Numbered from the stretch's first letter, positions 25,045 to 37,139 are shown. The stretch: DNA of 64,000 nucleotides from Microvirga soli (GCF_016734765.1 NZ_JAERQE010000004.1:62001-126000), one strand, 5' to 3'. A program made the numbers and translations. The notes: generated from the letters alone by a model not told the origin.

Positions 25045-25958
25045 GGTGAAATCGGCAAACATAGTACGATGTGATAGATTCCGGCTCCACGCAGAATGTC
25101 GTTCGTCGTCTCGGGAATGAGTCCCCGCTTGCCGGTCACCAGGGCTGCCCCGACACCACCGGCCGCGCCGCCGATGGACGTTGCGATGCGATGTGTGAGC
25201 GCGTTGCGGGCTTCGTCCACTTGAGCTGCCAGCTGCAGTGACCAATCCGGAAGTCGCGGCGGATCGACCCGCCTCGCCTGTCCAACCATGGAGCCGACGG
25301 CGCCGATCCCTTTGTAATAGGCATCGCGGGCGAAGTCGTAGCCGCCGGGCCAGGCTGCCTCCGGTGGCGGCAGCAGGCGGGCGGTGCCGGTGACGAACTG
25401 CCCGGCCGTCAGCCCTGCTCCGGCACGCACGGAGACGCGCACGAGACGCGGACGCTCAGCCTCCGTGACGTCCTTCATCTGTACAATCCGAATGAGAAGC
25501 CTCTGCCCCTCCTCTCGGTCCTCCACCGCCTCGACGAATCCTGCAATGGTCGTGATGGTGATGCGTGTAAGAGCCGGCGCCTGGACATTCCGGGTGCGGA
25601 TAACACCAGCCGAAAAGCCCGCGAACACGGCCGAGAGGGCGATCACGGCGATCAGCGCCGTCATGTTGCGGCGCAGGGCGATGCCTGCCGCACCACAGAC
25701 GGCAAAAGCTCCCAAGGGCGCCCAAAGGGCTGGCGTGCCATCGGCCTGGAAGAACAGGAGAATGCCGATGCCGAAACACACGGGAATCCAAGGAAAGAGC
25801 CGGCGTTGCTCGATCTCGCAGGTGATGGCATTCGCCAGCCAGCTACGCCCGTCGAGGAGCTTCCACTGGATGCTGTCGTTCCATGACCGGGGCACAGCCA
25901 TGACACGCGCTGAGCTGCGCGGGATCCGACTGGTCTTTCCTCGGTTGTCTTCCATCAC
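25032..25958 (-). pseudogene. comEC: comEC N-terminal fragment, ending in island-derived residues
   Basis: 308 codons: 298 native residues followed by 10 residues read from the island (LCLPISPTIG) and a stop at 25032. It carries the start ([15 protein letters not shown]), two or three membrane helices near LFPWIPVCFGIGILLFF, the DUF4131/OB-like segment (RVSVRAGAGLTAGQFVTG) and the beginning of the Competence domain up to GAGIYHIV. The rest of the channel is at 1612-3000. The fragment still has its own promoter region, divergent from gltX, so a truncated protein may be made. Confidence 0.9.
25045..25085. mobile_element. attR: right junction of the island
   Basis: The island arm GGTGAAATCGGCAAACATA (25045-25063) is followed by GT and the shared ACGAT (25066-25070), then host comEC resumes at GTGATAGATTCCGG. 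Together with the attL arm it rebuilds a 44-bp attP whose symmetry centre is the AC at 25066-25067, the predicted crossover dinucleotide. Confidence 0.87.
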
Positions 25959-26093
25959 GCCTTCGGCTTAACGCGGGTTCGGTTGCATGCTAGACGACCG
26001 CACGCTCCGCCCCAAGCCGCCCTGTGGATTGAGTCGGAAGGCTGCGGCAGCACGGCCGCACCATTCAAGTTTCTTCAGTCAAGGTTCCCCGCG

Positions 26094-27521
26094 ATGACCG
26101 TCGTCACCCGCTTCGCCCCCTCTCCCACCGGCTTCCTTCATATCGGAGGGGGACGCACGGCCCTGTTCAACTGGCTCTATGCCAAGCGGCGCGGGGGCAA
26201 GATGCTGCTGCGCATTGAGGACACGGACCGGGAGCGCTCGACGGACGCAGCCATCGCGGCGATCCTGGACGGCCTGAAGTGGCTGGGCCTCGATTGGGAC
26301 GGTGACGTGGTCTACCAGTTCTCCCGCGCCGCCCGTCACAAGGACGTGGCCGAGAGCCTGCTGGCCCAGGGCCGCGCCTATTACTGCTATGCCTCCCAGC
26401 AGGAACTGGAGGAGATGCGCGAGACCGCCCGCAAGGAGGGCCGGCCCCTGCGCTATGACGGTCGCTGGCGCGATCGGGATCCCTCTGAGGCCCCCAAGGA
26501 CGTGAAGCCGGTCATCCGCCTGAAGGCACCCATTGAGGGCGAGACGGTGGTCGAGGATGAGGTTCAGGGCCGCGTGGTGTGGCAGAACAAGGATCTGGAC
26601 GATCTCGTGCTCCTGCGCTCGGACGGCACGCCCACCTACATGCTCGCCGTCGTGGTGGACGATCACGATATGGACGTCACGCACGTCATCCGGGGCGACG
26701 ATCATCTCACCAATGCGGCGCGCCAGACGCAGATCTATCAGGCGCTGGGTTGGGACGTGCCCAAGATGGCCCACGTTCCAATGATCCTCGGCCCTGACGG
26801 TGCCAAACTGTCCAAGCGCCATGGTGCCCTTGGCGTCGAAGCCTATCGCAGCATGGGCTATCTGCCAGAGGCCATGCGCAACTATCTCGTACGCCTCGGC
26901 TGGAGCCATGGCGACCAGGAGATCTTCTCTACCCAGGAGATGGTTGACGCCTTCGATCTCAAGAACATCGGGCGCTCCCCATCCCGTTTTGACTTCGCCA
27001 AGCTGGAAAACCTCAACGGGCACTATATGCGCCAGACGGGGGACGAGAACCTGGTGAAGTCTATCGAGGAGATCTTGCCGGAGCTTGGGGCTGAACGCGG
27101 GATTGGCGCGACCTTCTCCCCCAGCCTGCGCGATAAGATGATCGCCGCCATGCCGGGTTTGAAGGAGCGTGCCAAGAACCTCGTGGAGTTGCTCGACAGC
27201 GCCTACTACCTTTATGCCCAGCGACCGCTTCGTCTGGATGAAAAAGCCGCTACCCTGATTGCGGACGGGCGGGCTCGCCTTGAGGGTATCGCTGAAAAAC
27301 TCGAGGCTGTTTCCGACTGGTCGGCCGAGAGCGTCGAGGCTGTCGTGCGCGAGCATGCGGAGGCTCTCGGAGCGAAGCTCGGGCAGGTGGCGCAGCCTCT
27401 TCGGGCGGCGCTGACCGGCCGGGCCACATCGCCAGGGTTGTTCGATGTCATGGCGGTTCTCGGCAAGGACGAAACCCTGTTGCGGCTGCGCGACCAGACC
27501 AAGAATGCGCCCGCTGCATAG
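26094..27521 (+). CDS. gltX: Glutamyl-tRNA synthetase
   Basis: Charges tRNA-Glu in the cytoplasm. I chose the ATG at 26094 ([20 protein letters not shown]) over the open frame to 25983 because it places the class I HIGH-type motif HIGG at residues 16-19 as in all family members. The KMSKS-type loop is KLSKR at 238-242. 475 residues, normal for the family. It diverges from comEC and precedes gltA. Confidence 0.97.
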   Translation: MTVVTRFAPSPTGFLHIGGGRTALFNWLYAKRRGGKMLLRIEDTDRERSTDAAIAAILDGLKWLGLDWDGDVVYQFSRAARHKDVAESLLAQGRAYYCYASQQELEEMRETARKEGRPLRYDGRWRDRDPSEAPKDVKPVIRLKAPIEGETVVEDEVQGRVVWQNKDLDDLVLLRSDGTPTYMLAVVVDDHDMDVTHVIRGDDHLTNAARQTQIYQALGWDVPKMAHVPMILGPDGAKLSKRHGALGVEAYRSMGYLPEAMRNYLVRLGWSHGDQEIFSTQEMVDAFDLKNIGRSPSRFDFAKLENLNGHYMRQTGDENLVKSIEEILPELGAERGIGATFSPSLRDKMIAAMPGLKERAKNLVELLDSAYYLYAQRPLRLDEKAATLIADGRARLEGIAEKLEAVSDWSAESVEAVVREHAEALGAKLGQVAQPLRAALTGRATSPGLFDVMAVLGKDETLLRLRDQTKNAPAA

Positions 27522-27686
27522 CGGGCAAATCTCGCCTTTAGACGTGCTTGCCCCCTTCCTATGGATAAGCTACCGAAGGCGCCATAAACCGACCGGCAAA
27601 CCCTGGTTTGGCAGCCCTGAGGGCCTACCCCGCACCCGCGGTCGCTCTAGGTTCTGCCCGGCCTCCTTTCGAAAGGGCCATGACGC

Positions 27687-28979
<1,293 letters not shown>

Positions 28980-29002
28980 GAGCGTCCGAGACAATGAACA
29001 GA

Positions 29003-29028
29003 AAAGGGGCCGAAAGGCCCCTTTTTTT
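29003..29028 (+). terminator. Intrinsic terminator of gltA
   Basis: GGGGCC (29006-29011), a GAAA tetraloop, GGCCCC (29016-29021) and seven T follow the gltA stop by about 25 bp. It also separates gltA from the convergent lpxB. Confidence 0.93.
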
Positions 29029-29050
29029 ATGTCAGTTGGCAAGGGGCAGC

Positions 29051-30223
29051 TCAGATGCGAGCGGACAACACCTCTTCCACGATACGTGCCGCCCGTTCGC
29101 TCGGGACCTCGTCCCCAATCTTCATGAGAGTGTCGAGCTTGCCGAAGGCGTCGATCTGCCGTTGACGCTCCGGGGTGTCGCTGAGGAGCGGCAGGAGTGC
29201 CTCGGCCAGCTTCTCCGGCGTGCAGTCCCATTGGATCAGTTCCGGGATGACGTTCTCGCCGAGCACCAGGTTCGTGAGCACGATGGAAGGCGCCTTGATC
29301 AGGTACTTCAGCACTTCCTCGATTTTTGAGACCCGGTAGGCCACCACCATGGGAACACCCGAGAGTCCCAGTTCCAGGGTGACGGTCCCGGAAGCGGCGA
29401 GCGCGGCATCGGCCTGTCGGAAAGCAGCCCATTTAGCCGTCTCGCCCTCTACGATCCGAGGCTTCACGCTCCAGTTCTCTGCCCGCGTTCTGATCTCGTC
29501 CGCCACATGGGAAACCGCCGGGATCGTCACCTCGAAAGGACGCGTCGAGCGCTCCTTGAGAAGCGCCAGGGCGGCGCCGAACGGCTCCATCAGCCGGCTC
29601 ACCTCCGAGCGGCGGCTGCCGGGCAGGACGAGCAGGTTGATCGGCTGACCCTCGACGCGCTGCCTCTCGCCGGGTGCAGGCCTGATCTCGTCCAGACGCT
29701 CGATGAGCGGGTGACCGACATAGGTGGTCGGCGGGCCGCCGAGGCGTCGATGCGCCTCAGGCTCGAAAGGCAGCAAGGCCAAAAGGTGATCGACATAGGC
29801 GCGCATTTTCACAGCGCGCCCCGGACGCCACGCCCAGACGGAGGGGCTTACGTAATCGACAATGGGGATGTCCGAGGCACGCTGGCGCACGGCTTTGGCG
29901 ACACGGTGTGTAAAATCCGGACTGTCGATGATCACCAGCATGTCGGGCTTTGCCGCCACCACCGCATCGACCGTCATTCGAATGCGCTTCAGAATGGCAG
30001 GCAGCCGAGCGATCACGGCGGAGAAGCCCATGACGGCAATCTCCTCCAGAGGGAAGAGAGAGTTCAGTCCCTCTTGCCTCATGGCGTGACCGCCGACGCC
30101 GCCGAAGCGCAAACGCTCTGCTCCAAGCCGCGCCTTCAGGGAGCGCATCAGCTTAGCCCCAAGCTGGTCGCCCGATTCCTCGCCCGACACGATCCAGACC
30201 GTCAGCGGCTTGACTTCAGCCAA
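29051..30223 (-). CDS. lpxB: Lipid-A-disaccharide synthase
   Basis: Joins UDP-2,3-diacylglucosamine and lipid X to the lipid A disaccharide at the inner membrane. I chose the TTG at 30223 (MAEVKPLTVWIVSGEESGDQ), which has GGAGAAG upstream and overlaps the lpxI end; the longer open frame starts inside lpxI. 390 residues. The N-terminal IVSGEESGDQLGAKLM and the loop RFGGVGGHAMRQEGL are the classic LpxB pattern (GT19). It is the last gene of the minus-strand envelope block. Confidence 0.95.
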   Translation of the reverse strand: MAEVKPLTVWIVSGEESGDQLGAKLMRSLKARLGAERLRFGGVGGHAMRQEGLNSLFPLEEIAVMGFSAVIARLPAILKRIRMTVDAVVAAKPDMLVIIDSPDFTHRVAKAVRQRASDIPIVDYVSPSVWAWRPGRAVKMRAYVDHLLALLPFEPEAHRRLGGPPTTYVGHPLIERLDEIRPAPGERQRVEGQPINLLVLPGSRRSEVSRLMEPFGAALALLKERSTRPFEVTIPAVSHVADEIRTRAENWSVKPRIVEGETAKWAAFRQADAALAASGTVTLELGLSGVPMVVAYRVSKIEEVLKYLIKAPSIVLTNLVLGENVIPELIQWDCTPEKLAEALLPLLSDTPERQRQIDAFGKLDTLMKIGDEVPSERAARIVEEVLSARI

Positions 30224-31082
30224 GAGGCTTCTCCATCCAAGGCAGATCGACGGCAATGAGGAAGAGGCCGAGGCGGTCGGCCGTGCGGAGCGTTTCCTCC
30301 TGCTCCAGCACGAAGGTGGAACCCGCTCCAATGGCGATGCCGGCGAGGCCCGCCTTGGCAGCCTCGACCACGGTTCTCGGGCCGATGGTCGGCATATCGA
30401 CCCGCAGGTCCTGACCGCGCTTGGCAGCCTTGATCAGCACTCCGCCTTCCTCGCGGCGGCGAAGGCCGAACCAAGACTGACGAAGGCCTCTTACCCGGCG
30501 GATCATGCGGTCGGTGCCTTCGGGCCCCTCGATAGCCAGAACATGCCTGCGGTCGACGACAGCTCCCTGGCCGATATCGAAATCTGACAGGGAGGCGAGA
30601 AGCTCCAGCCCGAAGGCAATGGCCTCATGATCGTCGGCTCCCGGCTGCTGCGCACCTGTGAGCGTACGGGATGCGACAAGATCGGGGGCAAGCTCATGGG
30701 CGCCGATGACCCGGTGTCCCCGCTCCTCCAGGAGCATCACGGCACCGCGCAGTACCTGATCATCCCCGCGGGCAATCACCTCCCTCACCTCGTGCATATT
30801 GCGAAGCAGGGAATAAGCGCTCAGCAGGGCTGAAAACCCGGGACGGCGAACGGCCCCAACGAGGGAGACGGCCTGTGGCCGCCAGCCCTCGAGCGTGCTC
30901 ATGATCGTCTTGAGATCGAGAAGATCGACTCTGGCGTGGGCGCGGCGTTGCAGCTCGGCCTCCGCAAAGCCGCGAAAGGCCAGAATCCGGACGTCCTGCC
31001 CCGTCCGCTCCAGATGACCCAAGAGCTGGATGGGAAGCTGCCCGGCCCCGGCGAGAATTGCGATGGGGCCTTGGGGCATCAT
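30216..31082 (-). CDS. lpxI: UDP-2,3-diacylglucosamine pyrophosphatase, LpxI type
   Basis: Hydrolyses UDP-2,3-diacylglucosamine to lipid X, replacing LpxH in alphaproteobacteria. 288 residues with the LpxI (DUF1009) start PIAILAGAGQLPIQLLGHL, the motif LVGAVRRPGFSAL and the C-terminal metal-binding part AKRGQDLRVDMPTIGPRTV. Its ATG overlaps the lpxA stop by 4 bp (ATGA), so it is coupled to lpxA; lpxB follows directly. Confidence 0.94.
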   Translation of the reverse strand: MMPQGPIAILAGAGQLPIQLLGHLERTGQDVRILAFRGFAEAELQRRAHARVDLLDLKTIMSTLEGWRPQAVSLVGAVRRPGFSALLSAYSLLRNMHEVREVIARGDDQVLRGAVMLLEERGHRVIGAHELAPDLVASRTLTGAQQPGADDHEAIAFGLELLASLSDFDIGQGAVVDRRHVLAIEGPEGTDRMIRRVRGLRQSWFGLRRREEGGVLIKAAKRGQDLRVDMPTIGPRTVVEAAKAGLAGIAIGAGSTFVLEQEETLRTADRLGLFLIAVDLPWMEKPLG

Positions 31083-31888
31083 CCGGCTGTGCTGACGGGA
31101 TCCCGCGGCGTGCAGATCGCCCTGTCGCCACCGGCACGGATGAAGTCCAGGATTTCATGCACGAAGGGGTGGCTTTCGAACTCGCCCGCCACGTCCTCGA
31201 CGCGCTCGGACAGCGTGCCTTCATCCGCGAAGAGAAGCCGGTAGGCGCGTCGGATCTCGTGGATCTGCTCGCGGGTGAAGCCGCGGCGGCGCAGGCCGAT
31301 GATGTTGAGGCCGGCGAGGTGCGCCCGGTTGCCCATGGCCATGCCATAGGGGATCAGGTCGTTCTCCAGGCCCGACATGCCTCCCACGAAAGCGTGGGAT
31401 CCGACGCGGGCGAACTGGATCACCGCGGCTGCACCGCCGAAGATCACGAAATTGCCGACTGTGACGTGGCCAGCCAGCATGACGTTGTTGGACAGGATGC
31501 AGTCGTTTCCAACCTTCGTGTCGTGACCCACATGGGAGCCGGCCAGGCAGGCGCAGCGATCGCCGATCACCGTGCGAAGGCCGCCGCCCTCGGTGCCGGG
31601 ATTCATGGTCACGCCTTCGCGGATCATGCAGTCGGCGCCGATCTCGAGGGTCGAGGCTTCGCCCTTGTACTTCAGATCCTGCGGAATATGGCCGATGGAG
31701 GCGAACGGAAAGATCCGAGTCCGGGGGCCGATGGTGGTGCGCCCTGCCAGGGCAACATGGCTGATGAGCTGGCAGCCCTCGCCGAGCTCTACCTCAGGGC
31801 CTACGGTGCAGAAGGGGCCGATCTTCACACCCGGAGCGATCTTGGCCCCGTCTTCGACGACAGCAGTCGGATGAATCACCGTTTCCAT
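31079..31888 (-). CDS. lpxA: UDP-N-acetylglucosamine acyltransferase
   Basis: First step of lipid A synthesis: moves a 3-hydroxyacyl chain from ACP to UDP-GlcNAc. 269 residues of left-handed beta-helix hexapeptide repeats from VIHPTAVVEDGAKIAPGVKI on. The catalytic His lies in GSHVGHDTKVG, and the C-terminal helical part has GLRRRGFTREQIHEIRRAYR. The stop is shared with the lpxI start, and its ATG touches the fabZ stop (1-bp overlap). Standard length. Confidence 0.96.
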   Translation of the reverse strand: METVIHPTAVVEDGAKIAPGVKIGPFCTVGPEVELGEGCQLISHVALAGRTTIGPRTRIFPFASIGHIPQDLKYKGEASTLEIGADCMIREGVTMNPGTEGGGLRTVIGDRCACLAGSHVGHDTKVGNDCILSNNVMLAGHVTVGNFVIFGGAAAVIQFARVGSHAFVGGMSGLENDLIPYGMAMGNRAHLAGLNIIGLRRRGFTREQIHEIRRAYRLLFADEGTLSERVEDVAGEFESHPFVHEILDFIRAGGDRAICTPRDPVSTAG

Positions 31889-32352
31889 CAGTCGTTCACC
31901 AGCATGGCGCTAACTTCGGCCTCGCAGACGAGAACACCGTCTACCTTCGCCTCGCCCTTGTACCACCACATGTTGCGCCGGTTGTTCAGCTTGCGCATGT
32001 GGAACTCGACCCGGTCGCCCGGCTCCACCGGCTTGCGGAACTTCACCTTGTCGATCGTCATGAAAAACACCTGCTTCGGCTTGGCCATCTGGGCCATCTT
32101 GGCCTTCACGCAGATGGCTCCCGCCGTCTGAGCCATCGCCTCGATCAGAAAGACGCCCGGGAAGATCGGACGCGAGGGGAAATGGCCCGTGAATTGTGGC
32201 TCATTGAAGGTGACGTTCTTGATGCCGATGCACGAATTGTCGCCGTCGATCTCGATGATCTTGTCGACCAGGAGAAAGGGATACCGGTGCGGCAGAAGCT
32301 CCAGGATCTCCATGATATCGGCGGTTTGAAGCGTGGTGGGCGCTTCTGACAT
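31888..32352 (-). CDS. fabZ: 3-hydroxyacyl-ACP dehydratase
   Basis: Dehydrates beta-hydroxyacyl-ACP in fatty acid elongation and competes with LpxA for substrate. 154 residues, hot-dog fold, with [14 protein letters not shown] (catalytic His) and [20 protein letters not shown] (catalytic Glu). It sits between lpxD and lpxA as in most proteobacteria. Confidence 0.96.
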   Translation of the reverse strand: MSEAPTTLQTADIMEILELLPHRYPFLLVDKIIEIDGDNSCIGIKNVTFNEPQFTGHFPSRPIFPGVFLIEAMAQTAGAICVKAKMAQMAKPKQVFFMTIDKVKFRKPVEPGDRVEFHMRKLNNRRNMWWYKGEAKVDGVLVCEAEVSAMLVND

Positions 32353-32392
32353 GACGGGAACTCCGAACGGTAGGGAATGTCTTCAGCAAATG

Positions 32393-33457
32393 TTATGAAG
32401 ACGCATCGTCGTCTTTGGCGGAATCGCCCCCGGATGCAAGCTTTTTCAGCGCCGTGATCTCGCGGAACCACTCCCGCATGGGCCGCGCCGGAATGCCGCC
32501 CCAGCGGGCACCCGCCGGAACATCGCCGTTGACGCCGCTGGTGGCCGCGATCTGGGCGCCCATGCCGATCCTGACATGGCCCTTCACGGCCACTTGGCCG
32601 CCGATCGCCACGTAATCCTCGATCGTGGTGGAGCCGGCAATACCAACCTGGGCCACGATTACGCAGTGGCGGCCGATCACAACGTTATGGGCGATCTGAA
32701 CCAGGTTATCGATCTTGGTGCCCTCGCCGATCACCGTATCGCGGCTCGCGCCCCGGTCGATTGTCGTATTCGCCCCGATCTCCACATCGTCCTGGATGAT
32801 GACGCGTCCGACCTGCGGCACCTTCAGGTGGCCCTGCGGTCCCATGGCAAAGCCGAACCCATCCTGGCCAATCCTGACGCCAGGATGGAGGATGACCCGG
32901 TTCCCGAGATACGCGTGGGTAACGGTTACATTGGCGGCAATGGAACAGTCCCGTCCGATCTTGACGTTGGGGCCGATCACCGAATGGGCACCGATGAGGG
33001 TGCCGGCACCGATTTCCGCATGCGGCCCGACAACCGCACCAGGATCGACGCGCACACCATGCTCCAGCCTCGCAGAGGGATGGACGAAGGAGCCGGGAGA
33101 GATCCCAGTCGCAGCAAAGGCAGATTCCGGCCGCATGGCGGACGGAAACAGAACGGCCAGAACCTGAGCGAAAACCCGATAGGCCTGGGGAGTGACCAGA
33201 GTGACCGTGCCGGAAGGCACCTTGGAGGCATAGCGCGGCGTCACCAGACAGGCCGCGGCTTTGGTCGTCGTCAGGGCACTGACGTAGGCGGGATTGTCCA
33301 TATAGGCGAGATCGCCAGGACCCGCGCTCTCAAGGGGAGCAACCCCACGAAGCAAAAACTCCCCGTCGGTGCCGTCGGGGAGCGCTACATGGGCCATCTC
33401 CGCCACCTGACGCAGATTCAACGTCTGGCTTTGCGGGAAGAAGTTTGATTCAGCCAT
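32393..33457 (-). CDS. lpxD: UDP-3-O-acylglucosamine N-acyltransferase
   Basis: Adds the second 3-hydroxyacyl chain in lipid A synthesis. 354 residues: an N-terminal uridine-binding domain ([20 protein letters not shown]) then hexapeptide repeats such as [20 protein letters not shown]. The catalytic His is in [15 protein letters not shown]. It lies 40 bp upstream of fabZ and downstream of bamA, separated from bamA by a hairpin. Confidence 0.96.
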   Translation of the reverse strand: MAESNFFPQSQTLNLRQVAEMAHVALPDGTDGEFLLRGVAPLESAGPGDLAYMDNPAYVSALTTTKAAACLVTPRYASKVPSGTVTLVTPQAYRVFAQVLAVLFPSAMRPESAFAATGISPGSFVHPSARLEHGVRVDPGAVVGPHAEIGAGTLIGAHSVIGPNVKIGRDCSIAANVTVTHAYLGNRVILHPGVRIGQDGFGFAMGPQGHLKVPQVGRVIIQDDVEIGANTTIDRGASRDTVIGEGTKIDNLVQIAHNVVIGRHCVIVAQVGIAGSTTIEDYVAIGGQVAVKGHVRIGMGAQIAATSGVNGDVPAGARWGGIPARPMREWFREITALKKLASGGDSAKDDDASS

Positions 33458-33468
33458 GAAGAATAAGT

Positions 33469-33490
33469 GAGGGCGCCGTTTGGCGCCCTC
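33469..33490 (-). terminator. Hairpin between bamA and lpxD
   Basis: GAGGGCGCC pairs exactly with GGCGCCCTC around a 4-base loop, 5 bp past the bamA stop. The following minus-strand bases (ACTTATTCTTC) are only moderately T-rich, so it may attenuate rather than end the transcript. Confidence 0.6.
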
Positions 33491-33495
33491 CCCGA

Positions 33496-35793
33496 TTAGA
33501 AGCGCGTACCACCCGTGAACCGGAAGGCCTGGGTGCGGTCGCCGCCAACGCGAGTGCCGTCCTCAAGGAGTTCACCCTCTTCCTTGGTGAGTGCGAACGC
33601 ATAGTCGAAGCGGATCGGGCCAAGCGGCGAGGTCCACAGGATCGAGGCGCCAACCGACGAGCGCAGCTTGCTGCTGTCGAACACGTCAATAGACTCACCG
33701 TCGAACGTGACCGGACCGTCATAACCGAAAAGCGTACCCGCATCAGCGAAGACAGCACCTCTCAAGCCCAACTCACGCGGCAGAACGGGAATTGGGAACT
33801 GCACTTCGAGCGAGCCACCGAAGTAAGTGGTGCCGCCCAGGGCATTTGCCTTGCTGTCAGCGGTCGAGATGTCACGCGGACCGATGCCGTTCGGCGCGAA
33901 ACCGCGCACGAGGGATGGGCCCATGAAGAATTGGTCGATGATGCGCAGATCACCACCTTCTCCGCCATTGTCGCCGAAGCCCATGATGTGACCGCCCTGA
34001 ACGCGGGCGATACCGATTACGTCTTCAAAGAACTCACGGTAGTAGCGAGCATCAGCCGTCACGCGGAAGTAGTGGGAGTCACCACCAAGACCGGCAAAGT
34101 CCGTCTTGACCTCGCCATAGAAGCCATTGCGGGGGTTACGGGTGCTGTCGAGTGTATTGTAGTTGAAGGTCAGACCCGCCAGGGAGGTGATCGTCTCACC
34201 CTGTGCATCCTTGATTGCGAGAGACGCCTCACCGTTCGTTTCACAGTTGAAAGGAGTCGTGACGCCTGGGATTGGGAACGAGCAGTCGTTGTACGGCTGG
34301 TCCGCGTCGTTCGGGATCGTCACTTCCTGCTGATACAGCGAGTAACGGGCCGTGATCGTGAACTCTTCCGTGAACGGAAGGCCCAAGCGCAGCGTACCGC
34401 CGGTCATGCGGTTTTCGTAGCGGGAGTACCGGGTCTGGTCGCTGAACTTCGAGTACAGGTCGATACCGGCCGACATCCGATAGCCCAGGAAATACGGCTC
34501 GGTGAAGGAGAAGTCGACACCGTGGGCGCGCTGGCCGAGCTGCCCGGCAAGGCGCACGAACTGGCCGCGACCCAGGAAGTTGGTCTCGGTCACGGAGACT
34601 TCACCGATGAAGCCGTCGGCCGTCGAGTAGCCGCCCGAGATCGAGAAGGCGCCGGTGGACTGATCTTCCACATCCACGTTCACGACCACACGGTCGGCCG
34701 AGGAGCCGGGCTCGTTGGAGACACGAACCTGCTTGAAGTAGCCGAGGTTGTTCAGACGACGCTCGGCGCGGTCGATCAGCACCTGGTTGTAGGCATCGCC
34801 CTCACCAAGTTCGAATTCGCGGCGAATGACGTAGTCGCGGGTGCGGCTGTTGCCGCGCACGTTGATGCGCTCGATGTAGATCCGCGGCGCTTCCTCGACC
34901 ACATAGGTCAGATTGATCGTGCGGGTCGAAGGATCGCGGGCACCCACAGGGCGCGCGAGGGCAAACGGATTGCCCTGACGGGCAACGTTGGCGGTGAGGT
35001 TCTGTACCGACTTCTCGACGGCCTCGGCGTTGTAGACCGAGCCCTCCGAGGTCGAAATGCCCCTGCGCAGCGCCTCGGGATCAACCCCGGGAAGACGGGG
35101 ATCGACGCTCACGCTGCCGACCCGGTACTGCTCGCCCTCTTCGACCGCGATGGTGATGACGTAGCCGCCACCATTGGCATCGAACGAAACATCGCTGGAG
35201 ATGATGCGGAAGTCCGCATAGCCATTCTTCAGGTAATAGCGACGGATCAGCTCCAGATCATTGGCGATGCGAGCCGGATCATAGACGTCGGTGCTCTTGA
35301 GGAAGCTCAGGAGATTTGTTTCGGTCGTCAGCATGACGCCGCGCAGGCGGCTCGACGAAACCTGGTTGTTGCCGACGAACCGGATTTCCTTCACGCCGGT
35401 CTTGTCACCCTCGACGACCGTGTAGACCACGTCCACAGTGCCGTTGGGGAGGTCGACCACTCGCGGTGTAACCTGGGCGAGACCCCGGCCGGACTGCTGG
35501 TAAACTTCAAGGATACGGCTGACGTCGGCGTCCACAGCGGCCTGGTTGTAGGGAGCACGGGCACGGGCCTGGAGTTGATCCTGGAACGCCGCGCTCTCGA
35601 TCTTCTTGTTCCCCTCGATCACCACGCGGTTGACGATGGGACCCTGTGAGGCCGAAGCACGGCGACTCCTTGGGGCCACCTGCTGAGCGAAGGCGCTCTC
35701 CGCGGCAGTAATTCCGGCCATCAGCGCGCTGATTGCGATAACGGCGGTGGTGGCCGGCTTCTTCCGGCGAGGCGTGGTCGTCGACATCATCAA
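33496..35793 (-). CDS. bamA: Outer membrane protein assembly factor BamA
   Basis: Inserts beta-barrel proteins into the outer membrane. 765 residues. A signal peptide spans about 14-37 ([20 protein letters not shown], cut near AFAQQ), five POTRA domains occupy about 45-410 (first [20 protein letters not shown]), and a 16-strand barrel completes the protein. The barrel has the lid-loop motif [19 protein letters not shown] and ends in FRFTGGTRF with the terminal Phe signal. It lies between rseP and lpxD, the common order. A basic KR-rich start (TPRRKKP) fits the signal. Confidence 0.97.
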   Translation of the reverse strand: MMMSTTTPRRKKPATTAVIAISALMAGITAAESAFAQQVAPRSRRASASQGPIVNRVVIEGNKKIESAAFQDQLQARARAPYNQAAVDADVSRILEVYQQSGRGLAQVTPRVVDLPNGTVDVVYTVVEGDKTGVKEIRFVGNNQVSSSRLRGVMLTTETNLLSFLKSTDVYDPARIANDLELIRRYYLKNGYADFRIISSDVSFDANGGGYVITIAVEEGEQYRVGSVSVDPRLPGVDPEALRRGISTSEGSVYNAEAVEKSVQNLTANVARQGNPFALARPVGARDPSTRTINLTYVVEEAPRIYIERINVRGNSRTRDYVIRREFELGEGDAYNQVLIDRAERRLNNLGYFKQVRVSNEPGSSADRVVVNVDVEDQSTGAFSISGGYSTADGFIGEVSVTETNFLGRGQFVRLAGQLGQRAHGVDFSFTEPYFLGYRMSAGIDLYSKFSDQTRYSRYENRMTGGTLRLGLPFTEEFTITARYSLYQQEVTIPNDADQPYNDCSFPIPGVTTPFNCETNGEASLAIKDAQGETITSLAGLTFNYNTLDSTRNPRNGFYGEVKTDFAGLGGDSHYFRVTADARYYREFFEDVIGIARVQGGHIMGFGDNGGEGGDLRIIDQFFMGPSLVRGFAPNGIGPRDISTADSKANALGGTTYFGGSLEVQFPIPVLPRELGLRGAVFADAGTLFGYDGPVTFDGESIDVFDSSKLRSSVGASILWTSPLGPIRFDYAFALTKEEGELLEDGTRVGGDRTQAFRFTGGTRF

Positions 35794-35957
35794 CTGGCCC
35801 GTTCTTTGTCTTTATATCCCTAGCGAGGGTGTCCCCGCAGGCTGGAGACGTGTGCCCCCAACCTTATCCATGTGAAGCGCTTGTACAAACTTTCGCCGCT
35901 ATTGCAAACGGCGCGTCCACAACAGAGTAGCGATTTTTATCCTGCGTGGCGTCCTTG

Positions 35958-37121
35958 TCACGATCCCGGGCTCATAAAACTGGTGCCAAGGTGAACAAGA
36001 TCATTCCAAGTGGCGAAAAGCATGAGCATCGCCACCAGGGCAAACCCGATTCTGAAGCCGATTTCCTGGGCTTTTTCGCTCAGAGGACGACCGCGCACGG
36101 CCTCAATGGCATAGAACATCAGGTGGCCGCCATCCAGCAGGGGAATGGGGAAAAGGTTAATGAGGCCGATGGAAACCGACATGAAGCCGATCAGGCTGAC
36201 AAGGCTGTAGACCCCGCCGATGTCGAAGGCGGTTCCGGACGCCCGGGCGATTCCGATGGGGCCCGAGAGCTGATCGGCCGATTCCACCCCCATCACCAGG
36301 CGGCGGATGAAGTTGAGGGTGCGCTCGACGAGATTCCAGGTCTCGACCACCGCAGCTTTCAGGGCTCCCCAGGGAGAATAGGTCAAGCGCTTGATCGCCG
36401 AAGGATCCCGCGAGACCTCAACGCCCAGCAGACCGATCCGCTGCTTGCCGAAAGGGCTGGTTCTTTCGACGAAGTTCGGTGTTGCCGTAAGGGCAACCGT
36501 TTGTCCGCTGCGCTCCACAGTAAACGCGAGCGGCTCACCTGCGCTTGAACTCACGATGAGCTGCATGTCGGCAAAGGTCTCTATGATCCTGCCATCGACG
36601 GTCAGAATCAGGTCCTTCGGCTGAAAGCCCGCCTTCTCGGCCGCGCTGCCGGGCTGAACCGCCTCGATCCGGGGCTCCAGAACCGCCCGCCCATTAAAGT
36701 AGTTGAACCCGGCGAAGATCGCGATGGCCAGGATGAAGTTCGCAATCGGCCCTGCCGCCACAATAGCAGCCCGCTTGGCGACATTCTGGTGAGGGAAGCT
36801 GATGGCGCGCTGCTCGACTGGCATCTGATCGAGCTGGCCCTGGTCCGGCACGCTGGCGGCGTTAAGATCGCCGACGAACTTCACGTACCCTCCAAGGGGG
36901 ATGGCGCAGAGCTTCCACCGCGTCCCCTTCTTGTCCGTCCAGCCAACCAATTCGGGTCCGAACCCAATGGAGAAGGCCGTCACGCCGACGCCGCATAGGC
37001 GCCCGACCCAGAAATGGCCGAACTCATGGATGAAAACGACCACCGTGAGCACGACGAGAAAAGCGATCAGGGTCAGGAACAGGGAGCCCGTCGCACCGCC
37101 GATCATCGAGAGAAAGTCCAT
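35958..37121 (-). CDS. rseP: RseP-type site-2 membrane protease
   Basis: Zinc metalloprotease cutting within membranes, in other bacteria the anti-sigma-E factor RseA and leftover signal peptides. 387 residues with HEFGH at 32-36 in the first helix, a PDZ domain at about 125-200 (PGSAAEKAGFQPKDLILTVD), and the second zinc motif NLFPIPLLDGGH near the end. One PDZ domain is visible, as in the short alphaproteobacterial form. It lies 18 bp downstream of dxr. Confidence 0.95.
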   Translation of the reverse strand: MDFLSMIGGATGSLFLTLIAFLVVLTVVVFIHEFGHFWVGRLCGVGVTAFSIGFGPELVGWTDKKGTRWKLCAIPLGGYVKFVGDLNAASVPDQGQLDQMPVEQRAISFPHQNVAKRAAIVAAGPIANFILAIAIFAGFNYFNGRAVLEPRIEAVQPGSAAEKAGFQPKDLILTVDGRIIETFADMQLIVSSSAGEPLAFTVERSGQTVALTATPNFVERTSPFGKQRIGLLGVEVSRDPSAIKRLTYSPWGALKAAVVETWNLVERTLNFIRRLVMGVESADQLSGPIGIARASGTAFDIGGVYSLVSLIGFMSVSIGLINLFPIPLLDGGHLMFYAIEAVRGRPLSEKAQEIGFRIGFALVAMLMLFATWNDLVHLGTSFMSPGS

Positions 37122-37139
37122 CTGTGTTCCTTTCGCGCC

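Larger units (their letters stand above)
3001..25068. mobile_element. 22-kb integrative island inserted in comEC
   Basis: The island is bounded by attL and attR, which share ACGAT, and carries a large serine integrase next to attL. A crossover at the central AC (2999-3000 and 25066-25067) would excise 22,067 bp and restore comEC. The cargo is mostly DNA modification, restriction and unknown genes, with lower GC, AT-rich gaps and many hypothetical frames compared with the flanks. I see no phage structural genes, plasmid replication genes or conjugation genes, so it is best described as a non-conjugative genomic island carried by its own integrase. Confidence 0.9.

Noticed and set aside
3001..25068. 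Prophage
   Set aside because: No capsid, terminase, tail, lysis or replication genes; an integrase alone does not make a prophage.
33931..35649. A 572-codon plus-strand frame, and similar long frames at 44280-46265 and 49600-51486
   Set aside because: They mirror bamA, dnaE and lolC-proS in GC-rich DNA; the minus-strand products are unmistakable families.
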